Positions 1 to 6,268 are shown, numbered from the stretch's first letter. The stretch is DNA of 11,632 nt from Candidatus Heimdallarchaeota archaeon (GCA_023139025.1 JAGLOH010000036.1:1-11632), one strand, 5' to 3'. Notes: generated from the letters alone by a model not told the origin. A program made the numbers and translations.

Positions 1-49
1 GAATCTTTGGAAAATAAACTCATCTTATGGTTAAAATTGAATAGAAATT

Positions 50-55
50 AAAAAA
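50..55 (-). terminator. T-tract after NSUN6-like gene
   Basis: Ten bases past the TAA stop of the methyltransferase gene, the minus strand carries a run of six T followed by AT-rich sequence. U-tracts are the usual archaeal termination signal, so this probably ends the tRNA-Leu/phosphoesterase/methyltransferase transcript. No hairpin is obvious. The rest of positions 1-64 shows no gene. Confidence 0.35.
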
Positions 56-64
56 GGTTCGGTA

Positions 65-1252
65 TTACCTTTCTGGTTTATTAGCCTTAGCAATAAAATA
101 TCCCAATGTAGTTTGTTCTCCCGGAATAAACCTTTGAACGGGATGTGTTGTATTTGCAACTACTGAACCTGAGTTGGGTAAAGTATACTGTTGCTCTACA
201 ATCCTCAACCTTAATTCCTCACTAGCATAATCAATAACTTCTTCATTTTCTTCTTTCGTGATAGTACAAGTTGAATAAACCAACGTGCCACCTGGTTTTA
301 ATAAATCATTGCAGGAATGTAGAATTGCTTTCTGGTACATTGCTGTTGCTTTGATAGTTTTTCTGTCTGTTTCTAATAGCAATCTAGGTCTTAATCCTAA
401 GGAGGTACAGGGTGGATCGACTAAGATTTTATCAAATTTCATAGACCAGCTTCTACTGAAACTAATTATATCTCCTACTTTTGTCTGAATGTTTTTTAGT
501 TTATATTTCTCTATTTTCTTGTTTAGCTTCTGTATTCTGTTCTTTGATCTATCGATTGCAACAATCACTGCTTCACTTTTTGAAAGTTCATTGAGATGAA
601 TTGTTTTGTTACCAGGTGCTGCGCAACAATCAAGAATCGTTTCATTTGGTTTTGGTTCCAGATTCATACTGGCTAAATAAGCAGGTAAACTTTGAAAATA
701 TGCAGGAAAATCATCTAAACCTACCTGTTGAAGGTTTGGAACCTTGAACGGAGAAATCAGATTCCTTGCTGCGATTCCTTTCCCTTTAGCTAACATATCA
801 TGATGATTTAGTAAAGCCTTAGCTTTTGCTACAGGAATTTTTACTTGATTCAGTACCTGAACTATATCATCTACCCTTACTTTATTCGCCCTTTTAACTC
901 CAGGAATAAAAATATCTGAACCTTGATAGATCATCTCTGCTGCACGATTATCTACAACCATCTCTTTCGTATTTTCTTCAAAATCTAAAGGAAATGGTCC
1001 TTTTGGTTTTGTGACTATTACGTTTGGGAACTTGCTATGTATTTTGGTTTCATATCCAATCTGTTCAAAACTGTCTACCATTCTCTCTATCATATCATAC
1101 TTCTGAAAAACATGAAGTGTGTATTCTTCCATGGGTGTAGATATTTTTTCAAAATATTTATTAGCTAAAACATCACCAAAGAGTTCTTCAACATATTCTC
1201 TAAACTCTTTTCCGATTATTCTTCCATTGGAGTGCAAATGAGAATATGTCAA
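65..1252 (-). CDS. NSUN6-like PUA-domain tRNA/RNA cytosine-5 methyltransferase
   Basis: This is a 395-residue SAM-dependent RNA m5C methyltransferase of the NOL1/NOP2/Sun family. An N-terminal region is followed by a PUA-type RNA-binding segment at about residues 97-170 (DNRAAEMIYQGSDIFIPGV resembles the human NSUN6 PUA) and then a Rossmann methyltransferase domain. Visible motifs are DCCAAPGNKT at 208-217 (SAM binding), DPPCTSLG at 279-286 with Cys282 (motif IV, which releases the product), and YSTCTITKEENEE at 326-338 with catalytic Cys329 (motif VI). The C-terminal GYFIAK also fits NSUN6. NSUN6 and its archaeal homologues methylate C72 in the acceptor stem of certain tRNAs, so that is the likely reaction here, although the tRNA target cannot be read from the sequence. 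The start is TTG at 1252, chosen because GGGGA lies six bases upstream and overlaps the stop of the preceding gene. The next in-frame Met is residue 41, inside the conserved N-terminal region. The gap to the upstream gene is nine bases, so the two are probably co-transcribed. Confidence 0.88.
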   Translation of the reverse strand: MTYSHLHSNGRIIGKEFREYVEELFGDVLANKYFEKISTPMEEYTLHVFQKYDMIERMVDSFEQIGYETKIHSKFPNVIVTKPKGPFPLDFEENTKEMVVDNRAAEMIYQGSDIFIPGVKRANKVRVDDIVQVLNQVKIPVAKAKALLNHHDMLAKGKGIAARNLISPFKVPNLQQVGLDDFPAYFQSLPAYLASMNLEPKPNETILDCCAAPGNKTIHLNELSKSEAVIVAIDRSKNRIQKLNKKIEKYKLKNIQTKVGDIISFSRSWSMKFDKILVDPPCTSLGLRPRLLLETDRKTIKATAMYQKAILHSCNDLLKPGGTLVYSTCTITKEENEEVIDYASEELRLRIVEQQYTLPNSGSVVANTTHPVQRFIPGEQTTLGYFIAKANKPER

Positions 1253-1261
1253 TTCTTTCCC

Positions 1262-1756
1262 CTAATCTAGTGAATGAAACACAGTTTTACGTGTTTCTGT
1301 ATCAAGAACTACCACTGTCGGATGATCATATAAATCAAAAGTTTCCCCAGGATTTATTATTATAGTTTTTCCGACTTTCTTCAAAAGCTTCTTATGAGTA
1401 TGTCCTGTTATTACATAGTCATAAGGGTCTTTTGAATAAATTAATGAATTAAGTACAAGTTCTTCTGTACCATGATAGAGAGCAAACCTCTTTTCATCTA
1501 AACTGAATTCACCTATTTCTTGATAAAAAAATCCTACTTCTTTCATCATTCCTGATATGACAGCTGTATCACCTTTATTGTTCCCCGAACAGAGATAGAA
1601 TTTGCCTTTGTATTTTTCAAACATTTTTACACAAAATGGTGAAACTAAATCTCCAGCATGGATTATTGTTTCTATTTCTTTTTTTTCAAAAAGCTCCAGA
1701 GCTTTTCTTATATTTGGTCGATGATCATGGCTATCACTCATGATTCCTATTTTCAC
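1262..1756 (-). CDS. MJ0936/YfcE-type metallophosphoesterase
   Basis: A 164-residue calcineurin-like phosphoesterase of the small archaeal MJ0936 / bacterial YfcE family, which hydrolyses phosphodiesters with two metal ions. All expected metal ligands are present: Asp8 and His10 (MSDSHD), Asp36 (HAGD), Asn59 (SGNNKGD), His95 (YHGTE), and His119 and His121 (GHTHK). The INPGE motif near the C-terminus is also typical. The length matches the family. The related retromer subunit Vps29 shares the fold but has lost catalytic ligands, so this intact protein is better read as an enzyme. Its substrate is unknown. The start is GTG at 1756: an in-frame TAA lies two codons upstream, AGGTG sits six bases before it, and the next Met (residue 6) would cut the first beta strand. 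The gene lies 39 bases behind tRNA-Leu and 9 bases ahead of the methyltransferase on the same strand. Confidence 0.87.
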   Translation of the reverse strand: MKIGIMSDSHDHRPNIRKALELFEKKEIETIIHAGDLVSPFCVKMFEKYKGKFYLCSGNNKGDTAVISGMMKEVGFFYQEIGEFSLDEKRFALYHGTEELVLNSLIYSKDPYDYVITGHTHKKLLKKVGKTIIINPGETFDLYDHPTVVVLDTETRKTVFHSLD

Positions 1757-1774
1757 AATTTACACCTATGTTTT

Positions 1775-1792
1775 TGATAAAATTGATTATCA
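1775..1792. repeat. Short inverted repeat between tRNA-Leu and phosphoesterase
   Basis: TGATAA at 1775-1780 and TTATCA at 1787-1792 form a 6-bp inverted repeat with a six-base spacer, starting four bases after the encoded CCA of the minus-strand tRNA. It could fold in the tRNA trailer or be chance in AT-rich DNA. No T-run follows it on the minus strand, so a terminator is unlikely. Confidence 0.3.
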
Positions 1793-1795
1793 CTT

Positions 1796-1880
1796 TGGTG
1801 CGGGAAGGGAGATTCGAACTCCCGGACCACTAAGGACTAGAATCTGAATCTAGCGCCTTTGACCACTCGGCAATCCCCGC
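1796..1880 (-). tRNA. tRNA-Leu (anticodon CAG), CCA encoded
   Basis: On the minus strand an 82-base type II cloverleaf folds cleanly. The acceptor stem GCGGGGA/TTCCCGC has one G-U pair, the D arm has GCC/GGC, and the anticodon stem CTAGA/TCTAG encloses loop TTCAGAT, giving anticodon CAG (reads CUG). A 13-base variable arm typical of leucine tRNAs precedes the T arm GGGAG-TTCGAAT-CTCCC. The discriminator is A at 1799 and CCA is encoded at 1796-1798. No intron is needed. The G1:C72 pair supplies the C72 that NSUN6-type enzymes modify in other tRNAs. The phosphoesterase and methyltransferase genes follow on the same strand without an obvious separate promoter. Confidence 0.96.
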
Positions 1881-1920
1881 AAGGAAGGCTGGTTTTTCTA
1901 TCGTTCTCTTTCTAACAAGA

Positions 1921-1929
1921 TATTTAAAT
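1921..1929. promoter_or_regulatory. Symmetric TATA box shared by tRNA-Leu (-) and ubiD (+)
   Basis: TATTTAAAT contains the perfect palindrome ATTTAAAT (1922-1929). Read rightward, a start 25-27 bases on falls near 1951, giving a leader of about 23 bases with GAGGA at 1957-1961 before the ubiD ATG at 1974. Read leftward, the start falls near 1899, about 19 bases before the mature tRNA-Leu 5' end. One element may therefore serve both directions. This rests on spacing only. Confidence 0.5.
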
Positions 1930-1973
1930 CATTGTATCTTATGTTTTTTGTATTCAGAGGAAGTTGTGATTTT

Positions 1974-3254
1974 ATGAGCTTACGACCCTATCTTGAGAAA
2001 CTCAAACAATCTGATTTTCTAGTTGAGATTAGTGATGAAGTTAAGTTGGAATATGAGATAACCAAGCATCTTCAATCAAACTACAATAAAGCTGTTTTGT
2101 TTTCCAATGTTGAAAATTCGCACTTCCCCCTCTTAGGTAATATTCTCTCTTCCCGCGAGCAACTTAAACTCGTTCTAAACGAGCATGAGGACTATTATAA
2201 CTTCTTTCAACAATCACTTCTTAGCCCTCAAAATCCTTCGGAGGTTGAAACTAGTCTTACTTTTTCTAACACCAAATCCGTTAATCTCTCCCATCTCCCT
2301 ATCCCCAAATTCTTTCCTATTGATGCTGAGAAGTATCTCACATCAGGTATTGTTTTCGCACAATTTCCCAATACTGATGTTTCTAACATGAGCATCCATA
2401 GAATTATGGTTCTCAATGATCAACAAGGGGTTATTCGTATTGTTCCCCGAAATTTACATAAAATCTTCTTAGAGAACAAGCGTAAGGGTTTGGATACTCC
2501 TATTGCTGTCATTAATGGTTATCATCCCATTCTAGCTTTGGCAGCTTCTTCTCCTTCTCCTTCAGGTAAATCTGAACTTGCTATTGCTAATTCTCTCATG
2601 AGGGGGAATCTTTCAATTCTCAAAACCCCCCGTTATGGTATTTCTGTTCCTTCTGATGTTGAATTTATTCTAGAGGGGAGAATTCTAGCCGATGAAGAAG
2701 TATCTGAAGGACCCTTTGTCGACATAACAGGCACTCCCGATGATATTCGTACCCAACCCATCGTTCAATTTGAAGACTTACTTCATCGAGATGATCCTAT
2801 CTTCCAGACTATTCTTCCTGCTTATGAAGAACATTTCATTCTTATGGGTTTTCCACGTGAAGCAGAAATTCACAACCGTGTGAGTAAAGTTGTCCCCAAA
2901 GTGCATGGGGTTTACCTAACTCCTAGTGGGTGTGGGTGGTTAAGCGCGGTAATTTCAGTGACAACTCAGACAGATATAGATGGGCAGAAAGTTGGTCTAA
3001 CAGCTTTTGAGGCGCACCCTTCACTTAAATGGTGTACAGTTGTGGATGAAGACATAGATATATGTGATATCAAGGCAGTTGAATGGGCAAGAATTACCAG
3101 AGCTGGGGCCAATGATATAACCATACTTGAAAATATGAGTGGGTCATCACTTGATCCTTCACGCAATAGAACTAGCAATACTTCAATTAAAGTAATAGTA
3201 GATGCAACAAAGAAAAGAGGGAAAACGGGATACGAAAGAGCAATACCTTTTTAG
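1974..3254 (+). CDS. UbiD-family decarboxylase (possibly anhydromevalonate-phosphate decarboxylase)
   Basis: A 426-residue member of the UbiD family, which decarboxylates unsaturated acids using prenylated FMN. Recognisable parts are MSIHRIMVL at 139-147 and RIVPRNLHK at 155-163 (cofactor/metal-binding region), and EGPFVDITG at 245-253, which holds the acidic active-site residues (Glu245, and Asp250 where fungal Fdc1 has Glu). The C-terminal half keeps the family's GWLSAVISV and DPSRNRTSN segments. Known homologues of this archaeal size (about 420-440 residues, shorter than E. coli UbiD) include the decarboxylase of the modified archaeal mevalonate pathway, which makes isopentenyl phosphate for membrane lipids. 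I infer that role as likely but not certain, because no pathway neighbour is present. The chosen ATG matches the family N-terminus (MSLRPYLEKL) and follows GAGGA at 1957-1961. An upstream in-frame ATG at 1932 lies too close to the TATA box to be transcribed. The 5' half uses more pyrimidine-ending codons than the 3' end. Confidence 0.88.
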   Translation: MSLRPYLEKLKQSDFLVEISDEVKLEYEITKHLQSNYNKAVLFSNVENSHFPLLGNILSSREQLKLVLNEHEDYYNFFQQSLLSPQNPSEVETSLTFSNTKSVNLSHLPIPKFFPIDAEKYLTSGIVFAQFPNTDVSNMSIHRIMVLNDQQGVIRIVPRNLHKIFLENKRKGLDTPIAVINGYHPILALAASSPSPSGKSELAIANSLMRGNLSILKTPRYGISVPSDVEFILEGRILADEEVSEGPFVDITGTPDDIRTQPIVQFEDLLHRDDPIFQTILPAYEEHFILMGFPREAEIHNRVSKVVPKVHGVYLTPSGCGWLSAVISVTTQTDIDGQKVGLTAFEAHPSLKWCTVVDEDIDICDIKAVEWARITRAGANDITILENMSGSSLDPSRNRTSNTSIKVIVDATKKRGKTGYERAIPF

Positions 3255-3293
3255 AAAAAAAGAAAAAAACAAGCAAATTGCATAGCGTGTGAA

Positions 3294-3331
3294 AATCTTA
3301 CCACGTAAATTATTTATTGTGTGGTAAGATT
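3294..3331. repeat. Long inverted repeat upstream of glyA
   Basis: AATCTTACCAC (3294-3304) and GTGGTAAGATT (3321-3331) are perfect 11-bp inverted copies. With two G-U pairs the RNA stem extends to 15 bp around an eight-base AT loop (3309-3316). It lies between the ubiD stop and the glyA TATA box. It may be a two-half-site operator for glyA or a 3' hairpin of the ubiD transcript. No T-run follows directly (TTTTT comes at 3344-3348). Confidence 0.75.
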
Positions 3332-3340
3332 CTCGAGAAT
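3329..3340. repeat. 12-bp perfect palindrome upstream of glyA
   Basis: ATTCTCGAGAAT is a perfect palindrome that overlaps the right arm of the longer inverted repeat by three bases. Together they put dyad symmetry over about 47 bp, ending 30 bp before the glyA TATA box. An 8-bp palindrome, CACTAGTG, follows at 3353-3360. This could be a regulator binding site; function is inferred only from position. Confidence 0.55.
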
Positions 3341-3369
3341 TATGTTTTTGCGCACTAGTGTGATTGAAA

Positions 3370-3381
3370 AAAATATTTAAA
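3370..3381 (+). promoter_or_regulatory. TATA box of glyA
   Basis: AAATATTTAAAG-type sequence at 3370-3381 matches an archaeal TATA box. A start about 26 bases on (near 3401) gives a leader of about 14 bases containing AGAGGA (3403-3408), six bases before the ATG at 3415. This excludes the in-frame upstream TTG at 3364 as the start. Confidence 0.6.
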
Positions 3382-3414
3382 GAAAACATAATGATATTCT
3401 TCAGAGGATTAATT

Positions 3415-4743
3415 ATGAATTTAATGAATAATTTAGCTAATTCCGATCCAGAAGTTGCTGATATGCTTCTAAGAGAATTAAAGCGTCAAGAAGAAGGCAT
3501 AGAGCTTATTCCTTCTGAAAATTACACTTATCGATCTGTTCTTCAGGCTATGGGGAGTGTTTTCACCAACAAATACTCCGAAGGTTACCCTAAGAAAAGG
3601 TACTATGGTGGAAATGAAATTGTAGATGAAGTTGAAATTCTAGCTATAGAACGCGCCAAGGAGCTCTTTGGATGTGAACACGTTAATGTTCAACCGTATT
3701 CTGGCTCTCCAGCTAATCAAGCTGTTTTCTTTGCTTTACTAAATCTAAAGGATAAATTCCTAGGTTTTAGTCTTACATCAGGAGGTCATCTTACTCATGG
3801 AAGTCATGTAAACTTCTCTGGTAAGAATTATTCTTGTACTAGCTATGATGTTGATAAAGAGACAGAAATGCTAGATATGGCAGTTATCCATGAGCTAGCT
3901 AGAAAAGAAAAACCAAAAATGATTATATCTGGTTTAACCGCATATCCCAGAAAAATAGACTTCAAGGCTTTCCAAGAGATTGCAGAAGAAGTTGATGCTT
4001 ACCAGCTTGCAGATATTTCTCATATTTCAGGTTTGGTTGTAGGAGGCGCACATGAAAGTCCTATACCTTATGCAGACGTTGTAACAACTACAACTCACAA
4101 AAGTCTTAGAGGACCACGTGGTGCAATCATAATGTGTAAAACTGAAGATAGATTACATGAGATACACCACCCAAATAAGAAAACAAAGGCAGGAGAACCA
4201 TTTAGTTTAGCACGATTGATAGATTCAGCAGTGTTTCCAGGTTTGCAAGGAGGACCTCATGATCATTCTACTGCAGCAAGAGCTGTGGCATTTGCAGAAG
4301 CTATGAAACCTGAGTTTAAAGATTATGCAAAGCAAATTGTTAAAAATGCAAAAGTATTAGCAGATGAATTAATGACCCTTGGAATAAAACTTGTTACAAA
4401 TGGAACAGACAATCATCTTATTCTCATTGACTTGCGTCCTGAAGATCTAATTGGACAAGGAGGATTAATTCAAACAGCTTTAGATGAAGCTGGTATAACA
4501 CTAAACAAAAACACAGTACCTTATGAACCTTCAAGTCCTTTCAATCCTTCAGGTTTAAGACTTGGAACCCCAGCTATAACCTCTAGAGGAATGAAAGAAT
4601 CAGAAATGAAAGTAATAGCAGAAGGTCTTTCAACTGTTATAAAAGCAAAGGGAAGCCCAGAAGTATGCTCTAAAGTTAAAGAAGATATTTTAGAACTTAC
4701 AAATCATTTCCCATTATATCCAGGTTTGTCTATACTAAAATAA
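3415..4743 (+). CDS. glyA: Serine hydroxymethyltransferase
   Basis: A 442-residue PLP enzyme that interconverts serine plus tetrahydrofolate (or tetrahydromethanopterin) with glycine plus the methylene-pterin, feeding one-carbon units to biosynthesis. Family landmarks are LIPSEN at 31-36, the YSEGYPKKRYYGGNE segment at 54-68, SGSPAN at 96-101, HLTHGSHVNFSGK at 125-137, Asp200 and His203 near the cofactor ring, the PLP lysine Lys229 in TTTTHKSLRGPRG, the FPGLQGGPHDH loop at 274-284, and RLGTPA at 382-387, whose Arg binds the substrate carboxylate. Length is slightly above the usual 415-435. The start is ATG 3415, preceded by AGAGGA with six-base spacing. folD, which oxidises the methylene-pterin product, lies just downstream on the opposite strand, so the genes form a functional neighbourhood without sharing a transcript. 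Alanine codons shift from GCT early to GCA later in the gene. Confidence 0.97.
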   Translation: MNLMNNLANSDPEVADMLLRELKRQEEGIELIPSENYTYRSVLQAMGSVFTNKYSEGYPKKRYYGGNEIVDEVEILAIERAKELFGCEHVNVQPYSGSPANQAVFFALLNLKDKFLGFSLTSGGHLTHGSHVNFSGKNYSCTSYDVDKETEMLDMAVIHELARKEKPKMIISGLTAYPRKIDFKAFQEIAEEVDAYQLADISHISGLVVGGAHESPIPYADVVTTTTHKSLRGPRGAIIMCKTEDRLHEIHHPNKKTKAGEPFSLARLIDSAVFPGLQGGPHDHSTAARAVAFAEAMKPEFKDYAKQIVKNAKVLADELMTLGIKLVTNGTDNHLILIDLRPEDLIGQGGLIQTALDEAGITLNKNTVPYEPSSPFNPSGLRLGTPAITSRGMKESEMKVIAEGLSTVIKAKGSPEVCSKVKEDILELTNHFPLYPGLSILK

Positions 4744-4748
4744 TCTCA

Positions 4749-4777
4749 AAAGGGTTCTTTTCCCTTTACTCTTTTTT
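4749..4777. terminator. Hairpin and T-tract between convergent glyA and PAC3-like gene
   Basis: AAAGGG (4749-4754) and CCCTTT (4762-4767) form a 6-bp stem with a seven-base loop, followed on the plus strand by TTTTTT at 4772-4777. It sits six bases after the glyA stop and overlaps the 3' end of the convergent gene, so it probably terminates glyA and may help end the opposite transcript. Confidence 0.5.
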
Positions 4778-5116
4778 ACTTTTCTCTTCAAAAAGAAGTT
4801 GTTCTGTTTGCTGCATTATTTTCAGAATTAGCTCACTTGAAACTTCTTTCAGACTTATAGACAAGAGAACTAATTTTTGAATTCGTGATGCAAATCGTTC
4901 ACCTAACATTCTCACAAAGTGTGCATCTGACGAACCAGTAACATAGAGTGTTGAAGCTTGTATGATATCTGTACCTGGTACTGATATTGCCAAAGTCCCT
5001 AGCCTGGGAGTTTCCTCATAAATAAAAATAGAAACTGCATTTTCCAAAAAGACTGCAGTTATTTGATATTCTTGCCCATCTACTTCAATTGTGGTACTGA
5101 GTGTAGGCTCTTTCAT
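4766..5116 (-). CDS. PAC3/Poc3-like proteasome assembly chaperone homologue
   Basis: This 116-residue soluble protein has no signal peptide or membrane segment. By eye its whole length aligns with human proteasome assembly chaperone 3 (PSMG3, about 122 residues). Shared points are an N-terminal strand ending in VDG (V-x-G in PAC3), a hydrophobic strand pair (ITAVFLENAVSIFIYEE), the turn RLGTLAIS matching PAC3 MGTLVSLE, a VTGSSDAHFVRMLGERFAS strand-helix segment matching LLGQDEPLIHVFAKNLVAF, the strand KLVLLSISLKE matching AVLLAVAVKD, and a last helix SSELILKIMQQTEQLL. In eukaryotes PAC3 works with PAC4 to build the 20S alpha ring. That role here is inference; archaeal chaperones known to me are PAC1/PAC2-like PbaA and PbaB. 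The ATG is fixed by an in-frame TAG four codons upstream. No close Shine-Dalgarno is seen (GAGGA is 19 bases away). It follows folD by 40 bases on the same strand and is probably co-transcribed with it. The highly charged C-terminus (EEKSKKE) is probably disordered. Confidence 0.6.
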   Translation of the reverse strand: MKEPTLSTTIEVDGQEYQITAVFLENAVSIFIYEETPRLGTLAISVPGTDIIQASTLYVTGSSDAHFVRMLGERFASRIQKLVLLSISLKEVSSELILKIMQQTEQLLFEEKSKKE

Positions 5117-5156
5117 TGTTAAAGTCTAGATTCTATCCTCTAAATAGTTTCTTGCA

Positions 5157-6083
5157 CTAAATACAGGGATTTTTATCTCCTTTTGCTTCATAGTCGGCAT
5201 AATATTCTCTCAGACACTTCTGAAGTTCAATATTATTCTTTGCATGCTTAAGCTCAAAAGCTAGAAGTAAATTACTTGCTAACATGGTTACAGTTGCCGG
5301 TCCGCTTCCACCAGGAACAGGAGAAATATATGCAACTTTATCTTTCAAGTCATCAAATTCTGTATCTCCCATCAGCTTACCATCTTCGAAATTAACTCCT
5401 ACATCAACTATAGCAACATCCTTTTTCACCATATTTTTCTTAATGAGATGAGCACGACCAACAGCTGCAATGAGTATATCGGCTTTCTTAGTATACTTCT
5501 TAAGTGGTTTTGACCTTGAATGACATACTGTTACAGTTGCATGTTCTCGTAAAAGAAGATGAGCTACAGGTTTTCCTATTATCATGCTTCTTCCAACTAC
5601 CACAGCATGTTTTCCATGTAAAGGTATTTGATAGTGCTTCAAAAGAGCAAGAACTCCCAAAGCAGTTGCGGGAATTAAGTTGGGTGTAGATTTTATCCAT
5701 GCATAAACATTGCTAGGGGACAAACCTTCAATATCTTTATCTGGAGAAATACTCTCTATAACTTTATCCTCGTCCATATGTTTAGGTAAAGGTAATTGGA
5801 CAAGTATTCCATCAATACTATCATCATTATTTTGCTTATTTATTATATCTAGAAGTTCCTCCTCTGTTGCTTCTTCAGGGAGCTTAAGAACATCCGATTC
5901 AACACAAAGATTTGCAAAAAACTTCTCTCTTATTCTACGGTAAGATTCTGAAGCAGGATCTTCACCCACAAGTATGGTAGATAATTTTGGTACTTTATTG
6001 TATTTTTCTTTGATAACTTCACAACGAGGTTTGAGTATTTTATCTGTATATTCTTGTGAAAACTTTCTTCCATCAATTATCAT
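5157..6083 (-). CDS. folD: FolD-like methylene-tetrahydrofolate dehydrogenase, active site altered
   Basis: A 308-residue FolD-family protein (E. coli FolD has 288), normally a 5,10-methylene-THF dehydrogenase and methenyl-THF cyclohydrolase. The fold is clear: GEDPASESY at 40-48, DGILVQLPLP at 91-100 with conserved Gln96, the NADP-binding GRSMIIGKPVA at 164-174, HSRS at 188-191, and SPVPGGSGPATV at 254-265. Key positions differ. The Tyr-x3-Lys lysine (Lys56 of human MTHFD1) is Arg52 after Tyr48. The KDVDG aspartate is Glu119 (KDIEG). The conserved PCTP motif is PATA at 138-141. Loss of the lysine is known to abolish or cripple the cyclohydrolase step, so the protein may be a dehydrogenase only or use another pterin. 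About 30 extra residues follow the usual C-terminus. The ATG at 6083 gives the family start MIIDGRKFS. A GTG at 6092 in the same frame is a weaker alternative. No Shine-Dalgarno is evident. Confidence 0.88.
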   Translation of the reverse strand: MIIDGRKFSQEYTDKILKPRCEVIKEKYNKVPKLSTILVGEDPASESYRRIREKFFANLCVESDVLKLPEEATEEELLDIINKQNNDDSIDGILVQLPLPKHMDEDKVIESISPDKDIEGLSPSNVYAWIKSTPNLIPATALGVLALLKHYQIPLHGKHAVVVGRSMIIGKPVAHLLLREHATVTVCHSRSKPLKKYTKKADILIAAVGRAHLIKKNMVKKDVAIVDVGVNFEDGKLMGDTEFDDLKDKVAYISPVPGGSGPATVTMLASNLLLAFELKHAKNNIELQKCLREYYADYEAKGDKNPCI

Positions 6084-6237
6084 AAATATCACTATAGTCT
6101 TTTTCTTAATTTCATGTTCTTGATTAATAATTCCTTAAGCACTTAATAAATTATGAGGATTTACAGATTTCCTTTCCAAATGACCAAACGCATCTAGAAC
6201 AGAATCTCAGCTTTGTAAATGGTTTGGAATCAAAAGG
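6084..6237. other. Divergent intergenic region between folD and rpoA1
   Basis: No gene is seen here. On the minus strand, TAATTTATTAA (6143-6153) or TTATTAATCA (6121-6130) could be the folD TATA box. The middle contains TTCCAAA (6174-6180) and its inverted copy TTTGGAA (6223-6229), 42 bases apart, which is weak evidence of regulatory sites. Confidence 0.4.
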
Positions 6238-6245
6238 TTTTTATC
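6238..6245 (+). promoter_or_regulatory. Likely TATA box of rpoA1
   Basis: TTTTTATC preceded by purine-rich AAAAGG (a BRE-like context) is the best promoter candidate ahead of rpoA1. A start 26 bases on would fall near 6268, immediately before a 12-bp palindrome, giving a leader of about 48 bases to the ATG at 6317. Confidence 0.4.
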
Positions 6246-6268
6246 AATTACTAGAAGCCGTGTTGTAA

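Noticed and set aside
285..488. Plus-strand reading frame opposite the methyltransferase gene
   Set aside because: Antisense shadow of a well-conserved gene, with no promoter, ribosome site or recognisable domain.
1262..1756. Vps29 (retromer) homologue
   Set aside because: The fold is shared, but all metal ligands of an active MJ0936-type phosphoesterase are intact and the length fits that family better.
1932..1973. Upstream ATG of ubiD
   Set aside because: It lies within about ten bases of the TATA box, before the expected transcript start, and adds a segment absent from the family.
3183..3389. Minus-strand frame across the ubiD-glyA gap
   Set aside because: It runs through the A-rich intergenic region and the inverted repeat, giving a low-complexity Phe/Ser/Tyr product, and has no ribosome site.
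3364..3414. In-frame upstream extension of glyA beginning at TTG 3364
   Set aside because: It overlaps the TATA box and lacks a ribosome site, whereas ATG 3415 has AGAGGA at good spacing and the family N-terminus.
6174..6229. TTCCAAA/TTTGGAA inverted pair in the folD-rpoA1 gap as an operator
   Set aside because: Seven base pairs with a 42-base spacer is close to what chance gives in AT-rich DNA.
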